Shown: piece by piece, positions 9,171 through 17,448 of the stretch
Layout: every line of letters starts with the position of its first letter
Numbering within the stretch: the stretch's first letter is position 1
Assembly (NCBI RefSeq): GCF_910588715.1
Contig: NZ_CAJURG010000008.1
Coordinates: 1-64,000 of the forward strand
DNA length: 64,000 nucleotides
Reading direction: 5' to 3'
Origin: an uncultured Clostridium sp.
GTDB lineage: Bacteria; Bacillota; Clostridia; Clostridiales; Clostridiaceae
Made by a program: the position numbers and the translations under genes
The notes under the pieces: model-generated
What the model was told of the DNA's origin: nothing
Databases searched by the model: none
What the model saw: the letters and a program-made list of their open reading frames with translations, nothing else

Positions 9171-9263
9171 GATGATTAATTAAAAATATAGTTAATCTAG
9201 TGTCAAATGACTTTGTTTATAAATAAATTATAAGTAGTTAGTAATGTTAAAATGGAGGATTAT

Positions 9264-9737
9264 ATGTTTAATATATTTCCATATATATTTTCAACTACTT
9301 TTAATTCTATATCTAGTAGTTTAGATATTATAGACAATATAGTTGATAAATTTGTAAATAGCGATTTTATGAATGACTTAATTAATGAAATAGATAATAT
9401 GTCTGCGGTTAATATTAATTTTAAGGAGCATAAAAGGGCATATACTTTAGATTGTTATCTTCCAGGGGTTAAAAAGGAAAATATTGATTTAGAGTATGAA
9501 AATAATTATATAACTATTAAGGTAAAAAGGAATATGTTTTATACTAATAATAAAAATATAACTATGGCAGTAATACAGTCTGGTGGAGATATAGAAGAGG
9601 ATTATTATGTAGGAAATGCTGATAGCGAAAATATAAGGGCTGTTTTTAAAAATGATATTTTAAGAGTATTTATTCCTAAAAATACTTATATAGGAAAAGA
9701 TACAACTATAATTGATGTTGATAGTTATAAAAGTTAA
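9264..9737 (+). CDS. Hsp20/alpha-crystallin small heat shock protein
   Basis: 157-aa small heat-shock chaperone that binds unfolding proteins in the cytoplasm without ATP. The alpha-crystallin domain starts near residue 53 (KEHKRAYTLDCYLPGVKKENIDLEYENN, quoted in part) and ends in the conserved strand NIRAVFKNDILRVFIPK. The extreme C-terminal I-x-I motif is weak. The ATG at 9264 has GGAGG 5 bases upstream; an ATG at 9252 overlaps that site and is rejected. It lies 64 bases before rlmH. Confidence 0.88.
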   Translation: MFNIFPYIFSTTFNSISSSLDIIDNIVDKFVNSDFMNDLINEIDNMSAVNINFKEHKRAYTLDCYLPGVKKENIDLEYENNYITIKVKRNMFYTNNKNITMAVIQSGGDIEEDYYVGNADSENIRAVFKNDILRVFIPKNTYIGKDTTIIDVDSYKS

Positions 9738-9801
9738 TGTATAGGAATTAATATTAAAAATTAAGTTTATAAATATTTAGATAACTTAGGAGGAAAAGAT
9801 T

Positions 9802-10281
9802 ATGAACATAACGATTATATCTGTAGGGAAATTAAAAGAAAGGTATTTAAAGCAAGCAATTGATGAATATTCTAAAAGGTTAACGAGGTATTGTAAGATT
9901 GATATTATAGAGTTGCCTGATGAAAAAACTCCTGATAATGCATCTGAAAAGGAAGGGTTACAGATAAAGGATAAGGAAGGTCAACTTATTTTATCTAAAA
10001 TAAAGGATAATATGTTTGTTGTAGCGATGGATTTAAATGCTAAACAAATGACCTCAGAGGAGTTCTCAAAGTTTATTGAGACTCAAGGGGTTATGGGAAA
10101 TTCTAACATAGCTTTTGTTATAGGGGGGAGTTTGGGATTATCTAAGGAGATAATTAAAAGGGCTAATTATAAGGTATGCTTCTCTAAGATGACATTCCCT
10201 CATCAATTGTTTAGGGTAATGTTGTTAGAGCAGATTTACAGAGCATTTAGAATAATGAAGAATGAACCGTACCATAAATAA
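9802..10281 (+). CDS. rlmH: 23S rRNA (pseudouridine1915-N3)-methyltransferase RlmH
   Basis: 159-aa SPOUT methyltransferase that uses SAM to methylate pseudouridine 1915 in helix 69 of 23S rRNA. It is full length, with ISVGKLKERYLKQAIDEY at the start, the SAM-binding knot FVIGGSLGLS near 108-117 and the invariant C-terminus MKNEPYHK. AGGAGG lies 8 bases upstream. The last 18 bases are the integration site (attB) of the mobile elements that follow. Because the elements regenerate these bases on insertion, the gene stays intact. In Staphylococcus the same gene (orfX) is the SCCmec site. Confidence 0.98.
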   Translation: MNITIISVGKLKERYLKQAIDEYSKRLTRYCKIDIIELPDEKTPDNASEKEGLQIKDKEGQLILSKIKDNMFVVAMDLNAKQMTSEEFSKFIETQGVMGNSNIAFVIGGSLGLSKEIIKRANYKVCFSKMTFPHQLFRVMLLEQIYRAFRIMKNEPYHK

Positions 10282-10303
10282 TTGAGGTTTTTACTAAAAT
10301 TGG
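10264..10303 (+). repeat. Attachment site 1: rlmH 3' end with element 1 left end
   Basis: The core GAACCGTACCATAAATAA (10264-10281) codes for EPYHK-stop of rlmH. It is followed by TTGAGGTTTTTACT and AAAATTGG. The core recurs at 24641 and 30168 in the same orientation, and the following ~22 bases are nearly identical at all three places. It lacks the upstream inverted arm seen at the other two, as expected for the junction with the intact gene. Confidence 0.9.
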
Positions 10304-10321
10304 ATATTTGGTTTTGAGAGT

Positions 10322-10362
10322 AAAGGATTAAGTAAAACTAATAAAGGTATACTTAGTCCTTT
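10322..10362. terminator. Imperfect inverted repeat near the element 1 left end
   Basis: AAAGGATTAAGTA pairs with TACTTAGTCCTTT with one wobble. No T run follows, so it may end rlmH transcription weakly or be part of the element end. Confidence 0.4.
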
Positions 10363-10456
10363 CATTATGAAAGATAAAGTTATAAGAAATAAAATGTATA
10401 ACAAATACAAGATGGAACTATGCAATGTACATGTAAGATTTATAATTTGAGAGAAA

Positions 10457-10486
10457 TTGATAATAGTAACTATAGTATGATATAAT
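10457..10486 (+). promoter_or_regulatory. Probable promoter of the R-M operon
   Basis: TTGATA, an 18-base spacer and TATAAT lie 45 bases before the methyltransferase ATG. Confidence 0.6.
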
Positions 10487-10530
10487 ACAAAAATTAGATG
10501 TTAATTCTAATTAGTTAGGATGTGAATTAA

Positions 10531-12393
10531 ATGAGATATTTAGGCAATAAAGAGTCTATTATACATGAAATTAAAAAGTTATTAGAGGATAAAGATATAT
10601 TAGATAATAATTTACGTTTTTTTGATGCATTTTGTGGTACAGGAACTGTAGCAGATTCATTTAAAAATTATTATGATGTTATAATAAACGATAATCTAGA
10701 ATGGTCAGTAATATATACAAGGGGAAGAATTAATTCAAATAAGTGCAATTTTGAGAAGTTAGGTTTTAATCCAATCGAATATTTTAATTCAAATAATGAA
10801 TGTGAATATGGATTTATTTATAATAATTATTCTCCTGGAGGTTCAGAGAGAATGTATTTTACAGCAGAGAATGCTGCACGTATAGATTATTTTAGAAAAA
10901 CAATAGAGTTGTGGAAGGAAAAGGACTTATTAACATATGATGAGTATTGTTATTTATTAGCATGTCTAATTGAATCGGTATCAAAAGTATCTAATACAGC
11001 AGGTGTATATGGGGCATATTTAAAAAAATGGGATAGTAGAGCTAAAAAAAATATAGTATTTGAGAAAGTAGATATTAAAGGCATAGATGCTAAATCATTA
11101 ATTTCATTTAATGATAAGATTGAGAATATAATTGAAGATGTTGAGTGTGATATTTTATACATGGACCCACCTTATACTCAAAACCAGTATGGAACTCAAT
11201 ATCATCTTTTGGAAACTCTTGTGAAAGATGATTCACCTACAATTAGTAAAGTAACTGGTTCAAGAAGTACAGCTCCAATGCGTTCAGATTGGTCAAAAGA
11301 ATATAAGGTTAATATATTATTTGATAAAATATTAGCAAAAACAAAAGCAAAATATATAATATTAAGTTATAGTGTTGATGGATTTATGTCAAAAGACTTC
11401 ATTGAAGCAAGTATGAAAAGGTATGGAAAGCCAGATACATATGAATGTAGAAAAATATCCTATAAGAAATATCAAAATTGGAAATCAAAGAAATTTAATG
11501 AACATTTTGAGTATTTATTTTATATTGAAAAAAAACCTGTAAATGAAGTAGTATATGAATCTCCGCTTAATTATACAGGTAGTAAAGCTAGAATTATTAA
11601 AGAAATTAAAGCAAATGTCCCTAATTTTAAATTTAATAAACTTATAGATATGTTTGGTGGCGGATTTAACGTAGGAATAAATTTTGATACCCAAATAGTA
11701 ATGTATAATGATATAAATTATTTAGTAGAAGGAATTATAAGGTCTTTTAGTGAATATGATACATATAAATATTTGCAGTATATTAAAAAAATAATAAAAA
11801 AATTCCAATTAGAGAAAGGAAATAAAGAAGCATATATAGAAGCACGTAATTATTATAATTCATTACCTAAAGAAAAACGTGATTCAAAATTATTATTTAC
11901 GATTATACTGTATGGATTTCAACAACAAATTCGTTTTAACAGTAAGCATGAATTCAATAACCCAGTAGGCGTACGTTGGTTTAATGATAAAATATTAGAA
12001 AAAATGATAAGTTTTTCAAGAAAAATCAAAGAGAATAAATATATTTTTAAAAGCCAAGAATATACTAGTTTATATGAATACATAGATAGTGAAACTTTCG
12101 TGTATATGGACCCACCATATAAATTAACAACTGGGTCATACAATGATGGAAAAAGAGGATTTAATGGATGGGATGATAAATTAGAAAAAGAAATGTGTGT
12201 ATTTGCAGATAAATTAAATTCTAATGGGATACCATTTATGTTATCATATGTATTAGAACATAATGGTAAAAAAAATTCTGAATTAGAATCATGGATATCT
12301 AATAGAGGTTATAAAGTTATAGAACTAGGAGAAATATTAGGTATATCAGGAAGTAGGAGAAAGGAAGTGCTAATTATAAATTATGATAAATAA
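10531..12393 (+). CDS. Fused two-domain DNA adenine methyltransferase (D12 class) of a type II R-M system
   Basis: 620-aa protein with two complete N6-adenine methyltransferase domains in tandem. Domain 1 has RYLGNKESI, the SAM motif FCGTGTVADSF (about 32-42) and DPPYTQNQYG (about 212). Domain 2 has YTGSKARII, FGGGFNVGIN and DPPYKLTTGSY (about 529). Each DPPY is the catalytic motif of amino-methylases. Known two-headed D12 methylases such as M.FokI modify one strand each of an asymmetric site, so an asymmetric target is likely. It overlaps the HNH nuclease gene by 11 bases. It is the first gene inside the element and probably protects host DNA from the partner nuclease. The recognition sequence cannot be predicted. 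Confidence 0.88.
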   Translation: MRYLGNKESIIHEIKKLLEDKDILDNNLRFFDAFCGTGTVADSFKNYYDVIINDNLEWSVIYTRGRINSNKCNFEKLGFNPIEYFNSNNECEYGFIYNNYSPGGSERMYFTAENAARIDYFRKTIELWKEKDLLTYDEYCYLLACLIESVSKVSNTAGVYGAYLKKWDSRAKKNIVFEKVDIKGIDAKSLISFNDKIENIIEDVECDILYMDPPYTQNQYGTQYHLLETLVKDDSPTISKVTGSRSTAPMRSDWSKEYKVNILFDKILAKTKAKYIILSYSVDGFMSKDFIEASMKRYGKPDTYECRKISYKKYQNWKSKKFNEHFEYLFYIEKKPVNEVVYESPLNYTGSKARIIKEIKANVPNFKFNKLIDMFGGGFNVGINFDTQIVMYNDINYLVEGIIRSFSEYDTYKYLQYIKKIIKKFQLEKGNKEAYIEARNYYNSLPKEKRDSKLLFTIILYGFQQQIRFNSKHEFNNPVGVRWFNDKILEKMISFSRKIKENKYIFKSQEYTSLYEYIDSETFVYMDPPYKLTTGSYNDGKRGFNGWDDKLEKEMCVFADKLNSNGIPFMLSYVLEHNGKKNSELESWISNRGYKVIELGEILGISGSRRKEVLIINYDK

Positions 12394-13579
12394 AAAAATA
12401 CCACATTTCATAATAAAGAAAAATCTTCAAAAATCAAAACAAACAGGGAAATATTTTAGCGATGATTTAACAGAACAAGTATTAAAAGAGATATGTACAA
12501 AACTAACCAGTAAAAGTAAATATACTATACAATTTGTAGATAATGATTACGAAGATGAGTTTCAGGAGAAGGGATATAATAAAGGGAGAATAGCTATTTT
12601 GTTATATGATGATTACGTTAATTATATATCTTTTTCAGAATCAGGAATAAATGGTCGTAATTCAAGTGTTCAAAGTGTTCCAACTGCATTTAATTTATTT
12701 TATAATAGTAAAATAAAAAATAAACACTTATATTATTATTTTTTAGAGTCAGAAGGAAATTACGAGACAGATTATCATTTGTTTATGTATAGATTAATGA
12801 GCACAATAGGTTTTGAATTTATTAATGATGATGTATTAGATAATGATATTATACCATTTAATTCGATTGATGATATAATTCATACTAGAAAGAGCAATAA
12901 AGGTAAAAATAAATCTAATAATTCCACCTATGTTACAAAAAGCACCAAATTCTCTGTGGATATATATGGAAAAACTTATGGTGCAAGTAAATATGAATCA
13001 GCGATGATTTGTTATGCCTTATCAAAATTAGCTTCAAAAAAGCAAACTGTTACTTTATACGAGGTTTTAGAACAAGATTTAAAAGAATTACCAAAAAGAA
13101 CAAGAAAAACTATAGAGAAAATGGGTGTAATTAATATTATTCCAACTGATATGACACTTGAGAAAAAAGTATTTGATGAAACCAATAGCTTGAGGTCGCC
13201 ACGATATTTATATAATTTACTTAATAAGTTTGGTGAAAAAAAATGTGCTTTATGTGATTGTATTGTACCTGAATCAATACAAGGAGCTCATATATGGCCT
13301 ATAGCAGAAATTAAAAATGATAAATTAAGTAACTTTGACCAAAAGCTAGAATGGGCAATAGATGGAGAAAATGGTTTATGGCTATGTAATAACCATCATA
13401 TATGGTTTGATAAAAATATAATAAGAATATCGCCAAGTGGTGATATTCTTATTGATGACACAATAGATGGTAGCGAAAAAGAGTTTATTGAAAAAACTAC
13501 AACAGTTAAAAAGTTACCTAAAGAGTATCTTACTAAAGGTTTTGTGACCTATATTAGAAAGAGATACCAATTAGAGTAA
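12383..13579 (+). CDS. HNH restriction endonuclease partner of the adenine methylase
   Basis: 398 aa. The C-terminal third carries an HNH zinc-finger nuclease: CALCDC near 291-296, GAHIWPI (catalytic His) near 305 and NGLWLCNNHHIWFD near 334-347, with two Cys pairs for zinc. The N-terminal two thirds match nothing I recognise and should hold sequence recognition. The start is inside the methylase stop region (11-base overlap), showing tight coupling. The pairing with a two-domain methylase indicates a type II restriction system, possibly with an asymmetric site. A 5-methylcytosine-dependent nuclease is less likely given the linked adenine methylase. Confidence 0.8.
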   Translation: MINKKIPHFIIKKNLQKSKQTGKYFSDDLTEQVLKEICTKLTSKSKYTIQFVDNDYEDEFQEKGYNKGRIAILLYDDYVNYISFSESGINGRNSSVQSVPTAFNLFYNSKIKNKHLYYYFLESEGNYETDYHLFMYRLMSTIGFEFINDDVLDNDIIPFNSIDDIIHTRKSNKGKNKSNNSTYVTKSTKFSVDIYGKTYGASKYESAMICYALSKLASKKQTVTLYEVLEQDLKELPKRTRKTIEKMGVINIIPTDMTLEKKVFDETNSLRSPRYLYNLLNKFGEKKCALCDCIVPESIQGAHIWPIAEIKNDKLSNFDQKLEWAIDGENGLWLCNNHHIWFDKNIIRISPSGDILIDDTIDGSEKEFIEKTTTVKKLPKEYLTKGFVTYIRKRYQLE

Positions 13580-13652
13580 GATATATCAATAAAATAAATT
13601 TAATTTTTTTTTACTTTAAAAAATAGGACAAGTTATAAATATATATTATTAT

Positions 13653-13699
13653 AAAGAGTGTTACTTTTAGTAGAATATAAAAGTAACACTCTTTTATTT
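13653..13699 (+). terminator. Hairpin between the nuclease and the 112-aa gene (terminator or leader attenuator)
   Basis: A 17-bp stem, AAAGAGTGTTACTTTTA and its complement, is followed by TTATTTTT and then at once by the ribosome binding site of the next gene. It can end the R-M operon. A hairpin at the same place before the paralogous gene at 33942 suggests it is part of that gene's leader. Confidence 0.75.
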
Positions 13700-13718
13700 T
13701 TAAAAGGTGGTGCAAATA

Positions 13719-14057
13719 ATGAAAAAAATTTATTCAATGGAGCAGGTGAGAAAGTTTAATTATTGCTCAAAAGAATTAATTGATAGTATGATTAAAATAA
13801 TAGAGATATTAGATAGTAATTATGGTAAGGAAAGAGATATTGACAATGACTTAGGTGGATATATAGTTATAGCAGAAAATATCGTTGATATAGAAATACT
13901 GAAACAAGATAAGTTAAAAGGATTACTAGCAGAATATACAGACATAATTGAATGTAGTGAAGGAGTTAATTGGACTTCTTCACTATTTTTGCTTTCTAGT
14001 GATTTTTCAATTGTAGTAATAACAACAGAAGAACTTTCTAAGTTCCTACTAGAATGA
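13719..14057 (+). CDS. Conserved 112-aa element protein, module copy A
   Basis: A protein I do not recognise. The core, DLGGYIVIAENIVDIEILKQ, is followed by EGVNWTSSLFLLSSDFSIVVI, giving an alpha/beta profile with a helical N-terminus and no membrane segment. A close paralog lies at 33942 (112 aa) and a broken one at 29464, so it is the first gene of a module present three times. The ATG at 13719 is chosen because AAGGTGGTG lies 8 bases upstream. Its place before a DUF960-like gene resembles the small conserved genes downstream of ccr in SCC elements. Function unknown. Confidence 0.75.
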   Translation: MKKIYSMEQVRKFNYCSKELIDSMIKIIEILDSNYGKERDIDNDLGGYIVIAENIVDIEILKQDKLKGLLAEYTDIIECSEGVNWTSSLFLLSSDFSIVVITTEELSKFLLE

Positions 14058-14069
14058 TGGAGGAAATAG

Positions 14070-14363
14070 ATGAATAAGAAAATAATTAAACAGACTAAGT
14101 ATTGTAATATTTTAGAGCAAGTTAAGGTTGCTGATAATGAATATACTTATACTGTAGAAAAGATATATATTAAAGCATTAAGAAGAAAAGAATTAAGATT
14201 TTGTGTATATAAGTGTACTAGGAGAGGGGATGAAACATATATTCCGAGAAGTTTAGATGTAACAGAAGAAGAATTTCAAGAATTAATAGTACAGGCAATA
14301 AGAACTAATATGTTTTCAAAAGAATTCATAAAAGCTATAAAAGAAGAATTGATTAAGGAATAA
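14070..14363 (+). CDS. Conserved 97-aa element protein, module copy A
   Basis: A basic 97-aa protein I do not recognise. A central block, RFCVYKCTRRGDETYIPRSL, is almost identical in the broken copies at 29695 and 34297. The pattern KxLxRxELRFCVYK...RGDETYIPRSLDV is therefore the conserved signature. It follows the 112-aa gene by 12 bases with its own GGAGG. Copy A is the only intact one in the window, so it is the one to study. Function unknown. Confidence 0.72.
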   Translation: MNKKIIKQTKYCNILEQVKVADNEYTYTVEKIYIKALRRKELRFCVYKCTRRGDETYIPRSLDVTEEEFQELIVQAIRTNMFSKEFIKAIKEELIKE

Positions 14364-14380
14364 AGAGAGGATAAATAGAA

Positions 14381-15004
14381 ATGATTAGTAATGAAAATAT
14401 AATAATAATGAATGTAGAAAATTCAGAAATAATACAACAATATGTAATAAGAGAAATTAAGAAAGTATTAGATAAATATAAGAGTATAACAACAGAAGAA
14501 ATAAGAGGTGTAGAAAAATTAATAAACAGTATAAGCAATAAAGAGCTAAAGGAGGAATTCCTAAACGATTGGAGTATGTCAGTAAAAATAGCAAAAGAAA
14601 TTGGAGAAAATGAAGTTGATGACAGGATAATTTCTATGTACCAAAATCTAAAAAGTAATGGATTAGAAGAATTATCAATAGGTCATGTTATTAATTGGTG
14701 TAATGAGTTAGATGAACAAGGTTATGTAATGATTGATGATTATAGCATAATTTATAAAAGTTCAGCTAATCTAAAAGATGTTGCAAGAAGGTTATTAGAT
14801 GAACTTCTTGATGATGCGATTTATGTTGATTCCTTAATAGATAAGGACTCACTAGTTGAATATTGGATAGAGCAAACAAGTAAAGAAGATGTAATAGATG
14901 ACTTAATTAGAGGAAGTAATATTGAAGAACTATTAGGACTTGCTCCAGAAACCATATATGAAGATGAATATAATAAATATTTATATTCTGAAATAGAGTG
15001 TTAA
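14381..15004 (+). CDS. Acidic 207-aa element protein
   Basis: A protein I do not recognise. It is strongly acidic and helical, with many Asp/Glu-rich segments such as LLDELLDDAIYVDSL. High acidity on a mobile element recalls DNA-mimic antirestriction proteins, but I see no motif that proves it. It is present only in module copy A and follows the 97-aa gene by 17 bases, ending in a terminator. A role in avoiding restriction is a guess from charge and context. Confidence 0.65.
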   Translation: MISNENIIIMNVENSEIIQQYVIREIKKVLDKYKSITTEEIRGVEKLINSISNKELKEEFLNDWSMSVKIAKEIGENEVDDRIISMYQNLKSNGLEELSIGHVINWCNELDEQGYVMIDDYSIIYKSSANLKDVARRLLDELLDDAIYVDSLIDKDSLVEYWIEQTSKEDVIDDLIRGSNIEELLGLAPETIYEDEYNKYLYSEIEC

Positions 15005-15005
15005 G

Positions 15006-15042
15006 AGGTTATATCTTAGTTGATAAGGTATAACCTTTTTAC
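15006..15042 (+). terminator. Terminator after the acidic 207-aa gene
   Basis: AGGTTATATCTTA pairs with TAAGGTATAACCT, followed by TTTTACTTTTT. Confidence 0.75.
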
Positions 15043-15087
15043 TTTTTAGATAGAGATGAAAAATTAATAATAAGGAGATAAAGAAAT

Positions 15088-15396
15088 ATGTTCAAGAAAG
15101 ATAATAGATATGTAACAAGAGAGGTAAATGAAGAAGTAGATATAAGATTGCAACTTATAATGTGGAGCATGATTGATAAGCTAAAAGATGAAGAAAGTGT
15201 TGAACTGGATTACTTACAGGTTTTCAAGATAAGAAAAGAAGGTAATAAGGTTGTAATAAATCAAAGTCAAGAAGTTCCTGAATACTCATGCACATATGAA
15301 ATAGAGCTAGAAGATATTCATATAGATGATGAGATTAAGTTATATGTAATAGATAGTGGAGAATATTCTACAATGCTTTTTCCATCAGAATACTAA
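15088..15396 (+). CDS. DUF960-like protein, module copy A
   Basis: 102 aa. The pattern RYVTREVNEEV...LQLIMWSMIDKL...ELDYLQVF and the C-terminal YVIDSGEYSTMLF match my memory of DUF960, a family common beside ccr recombinase genes in SCC elements; this needs a profile search. The paralog at 34744 is about 85% similar. AAGGAG lies 10 bases upstream. Function unknown. No catalytic residues are evident; the fold is probably a small alpha/beta. Confidence 0.75.
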   Translation: MFKKDNRYVTREVNEEVDIRLQLIMWSMIDKLKDEESVELDYLQVFKIRKEGNKVVINQSQEVPEYSCTYEIELEDIHIDDEIKLYVIDSGEYSTMLFPSEY

Positions 15397-15415
15397 TTGA
15401 AGGAGGTTCAAGTAA

Positions 15416-15766
15416 ATGATAAATAAGCTAAGTAAAGAAAAGTATTTCAAGTATGATAGTAAAGAACTTCTTGGAGTAATGAGGTTCGATTTCTATGATG
15501 GAAGGCTATCTAATCAATGGAATCCTAGAGAGTTAATAATTGAAATGAATGATAGGAAGTTAATAGACCTAAAGAAGTTACAACAAGAACTTAATTACAT
15601 TCAATTCACATTGATAGAAATTTTCAATAAAGTTTTAAAGCTATGTAATGGGACAGGTTATGATAAAGAAACTCTAGTGTATATAGAACTTGAAGAAGGT
15701 AAGTATGTAATAAAGCTAATACCTGTAAAAGATAGTTATTCATATATATACGTTTATAAGAGATAG
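15416..15766 (+). CDS. Uncharacterised 116-aa element protein
   Basis: A protein I do not recognise. It follows the DUF960-like gene by 19 bases with AGGAGG upstream. There is no membrane segment; the C-terminal half looks like beta strands (VYIELEEGKYVIKLIPV). It has no counterpart in module copies B or C, so it is either an extra gene in copy A or lost from the others. Confidence 0.65.
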   Translation: MINKLSKEKYFKYDSKELLGVMRFDFYDGRLSNQWNPRELIIEMNDRKLIDLKKLQQELNYIQFTLIEIFNKVLKLCNGTGYDKETLVYIELEEGKYVIKLIPVKDSYSYIYVYKR

Positions 15767-15778
15767 GAGGATAAAGTC

Positions 15779-15862
15779 ATGGATATTATAACAGTAATAA
15801 AAGTAGTTGGAACAATATTAACAGTTGTAGCAACTTCAATAGAAGCAACAAGTAAGAAGTAG
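15779..15862 (+). CDS. Tiny hydrophobic 27-aa peptide, module copy A
   Basis: The peptide MDIITVIKVVGTILTVVATS... is one hydrophobic helix with a short polar tail. TAGGAGG lies 8 bases before the ATG. A diverged paralog with the same start pattern (M-x-I-x-x-V-x-K-x-x-G-T) lies at 35086 after the other DUF960-like gene. Conservation of both the frame and the position argues it is translated. Holin-like, toxin-like and leader roles are all possible. Confidence 0.65.
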   Translation: MDIITVIKVVGTILTVVATSIEATSKK

Positions 15863-15875
15863 TGAGAAACAAATT

Positions 15876-15916
15876 AACATCATAATTAATTTATTATTAA
15901 TTATGATGTTATTATA
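15876..15916 (+). terminator. Terminator after the 27-aa peptide gene
   Basis: A 15-bp stem, AACATCATAATTAAT and its complement, is followed by ATTATATTT. Confidence 0.7.
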
Positions 15917-15987
15917 TTTAATTATTTTAGGTTATTGATAAATTTAAAGATATTTTTTAATGAATTTTTCAATGAAATATTCGCATG

Positions 15988-16019
15988 AATAATCATTTAG
16001 AAGTGGTTATTATTTTTTT
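15988..16019 (+). promoter_or_regulatory. Leader hairpin with T run before the Mor-like gene
   Basis: The stem AATAATCATT/AGTGGTTATT is followed by ATTTTTTT and then directly by AGGAGGTG of the next gene. As a terminator just ahead of a ribosome binding site it could act as an attenuator. Confidence 0.55.
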
Positions 16020-16037
16020 AGGAGGTGAAGTTAATAT

Positions 16038-16313
16038 ATGGATATACGTAAAGAAGATTTTAATGGTGTATATGCAACTATTTTTGAAAGTGTAGGAGAA
16101 GATGTGACCAGAAATATACATAAGGTATTTGGAGGACAACAATTTAATTTTCCTAAAAGGTTATATTCAAAAGAATATGTAATTAGATACTTGAAAGAAA
16201 ATTATGATGGTAATAATGTAAGAAAATTAGCTAAAGAACTTGATTATTCAGAGAGATGGGTACAAGCAATAATAAATAAAAATAAGATAATAATAAATGG
16301 AGGGAAAAAATAA
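16038..16313 (+). CDS. Mor/Mu-C-like DNA-binding regulator, module copy A
   Basis: 91 aa. The pattern GGQQFNFPKRLYSKEYV...NVRKLAKELDYSERWVQAII resembles the Mor transcription activator family: a GGQ strand, then a helix-turn-helix. In phage Mu, Mor activates middle promoters. Here it probably controls element genes. The paralog at 35287 has the same layout. AGGAGG lies 10 bases upstream of the ATG. It overlaps the next gene as TAATG, so the membrane protein downstream is co-translated. Confidence 0.75.
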   Translation: MDIRKEDFNGVYATIFESVGEDVTRNIHKVFGGQQFNFPKRLYSKEYVIRYLKENYDGNNVRKLAKELDYSERWVQAIINKNKIIINGGKK

Positions 16314-16636
16314 TGAATATTTTTGATGCAGGAGGAATAACTACAGCTATTGCAGTAATAGCAACAATAATAATAGGAACAGGAATATTTGCATTAATAA
16401 ACACGATATTTGAAATATGGTACTTAGGATTTGGTGCAATGGTTGGAGAATGGTTAGTATGTTGTGTAATAAGTGCGTTTATAGTTAATTGGTTTTCAGG
16501 AATAATACTAGGATTCTTTTCAGTCTTATGGTTTTTAATAAAGATAGGAGCGATAATTGCTGCTGTGATATTTATTTATCAAAAATTTAAATCTAAAAAG
16601 GGTGAAGGAGATACAAAAATTGAAGAAGGGCAATAA
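16313..16636 (+). CDS. Small membrane protein downstream of the Mor-like regulator
   Basis: 107 aa with about three hydrophobic segments: around 8-29, 38-60 and 62-92. A charged tail ends in GEGDTKIEEGQ. It starts at the ATG overlapping the Mor-like stop (TAATG). In copy C the same position holds a different gene, a zinc-ribbon/TM2 protein, so a membrane product seems to be wanted here but not a fixed one. Function unknown. Confidence 0.68.
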   Translation: MNIFDAGGITTAIAVIATIIIGTGIFALINTIFEIWYLGFGAMVGEWLVCCVISAFIVNWFSGIILGFFSVLWFLIKIGAIIAAVIFIYQKFKSKKGEGDTKIEEGQ

Positions 16637-17420
16637 AATAATAATAGGAATAGTAGCAATAGTAGCTTTCATAGTAATTGGGTCAATAGGTAAATCTAAT
16701 AATGAAGTAAAAGTTATTATAAATAAGGCTAAGGAGTATTTAAATAATGGAGAGATAAGTGAAGCTGAAAATGTACTTAGAGCTAAAGCTGGAGAAACTA
16801 ATAACAGGGAGTTTAAAAAATTATGGAGCATAGCTTATGGATATGAGCAAGTTTCTAATAAGTTTAATTTATATGATAATATAGAGTGGGCAGAAGAAAT
16901 GTTAGATAAGATTGATAAAAGCTATAAAGACTATGAGCCGACAAGAGAAAAAATAGATAATTTAAAGGAAGAATTATCTGATGTAAAAAATACTAGAGAA
17001 GAATTTAAAGAAAAAATTGAAGATGTAAAAAAATTAATTGAGGAATGTAATTACGAGGAAGCTATAGAGTTAAGTCAGGAGACTCCACAGTGGCAAAAAG
17101 TAAATCAAAAAGATAAGAATACTATGATGGAATTAGATAATCAAGCTAGAGATTTATATTATGAACAAAAAAAGAGTGAAAAGGAAGAAGAGAGAAATAA
17201 ACAAGATGAAGAATTTACTGTAGAAAAAGCAATTAAGTATGCAGAAGATTATAGTCTTAGAGTTGATTCTGATACACTTAGAGTAGAAGTTAATGAAACA
17301 CCACAATATGATGAAGAGGAAAGAAAATATTATAATGTAGGAGTTTACATAATAGAGCTAGATGAATTAAATGATGTCTATAGAGTATACTCAGATGGAA
17401 AAATAAGAAGATTAGATTAA
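16620..17420 (+). CDS. Membrane-anchored coiled-coil/TPR-like protein
   Basis: About 266 aa. One N-terminal membrane helix (IIIGIVAIVAFIVIG) is followed by a helical, highly charged region with repeated A-x-x-x-L-x-x-G-x-x-x-E-A-E patterns typical of TPR-like helices (about 27-80). A long coiled coil spans about 110-210, and the last 55 residues form a beta-rich end. The start is probably TTG at 16620, since AAGGAG lies 9 bases upstream; a GTG at 16602 includes that site. It overlaps the preceding gene by 17 bases and ends in a strong terminator. Function unknown. Confidence 0.65.
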   Translation: MKKGNKIIIGIVAIVAFIVIGSIGKSNNEVKVIINKAKEYLNNGEISEAENVLRAKAGETNNREFKKLWSIAYGYEQVSNKFNLYDNIEWAEEMLDKIDKSYKDYEPTREKIDNLKEELSDVKNTREEFKEKIEDVKKLIEECNYEEAIELSQETPQWQKVNQKDKNTMMELDNQARDLYYEQKKSEKEEERNKQDEEFTVEKAIKYAEDYSLRVDSDTLRVEVNETPQYDEEERKYYNVGVYIIELDELNDVYRVYSDGKIRRLD

Positions 17421-17446
17421 AAAAGAGGGAAACCTCTTTTTTTTTA
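17420..17446 (+). terminator. Terminator at the end of the module copy A gene run
   Basis: AAAAGAGG-GAAA-CCTCTTTT is followed by a long T run, with a GNRA-type loop. Confidence 0.92.
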
Positions 17447-17448
17447 TA

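Noticed and set aside
13719..14057. 112-aa element protein as the uracil-DNA glycosylase inhibitor SAUGI (DUF950) of SCC elements
   Set aside because: The length is the same, but I could not match the SAUGI sequence pattern as I remember it.
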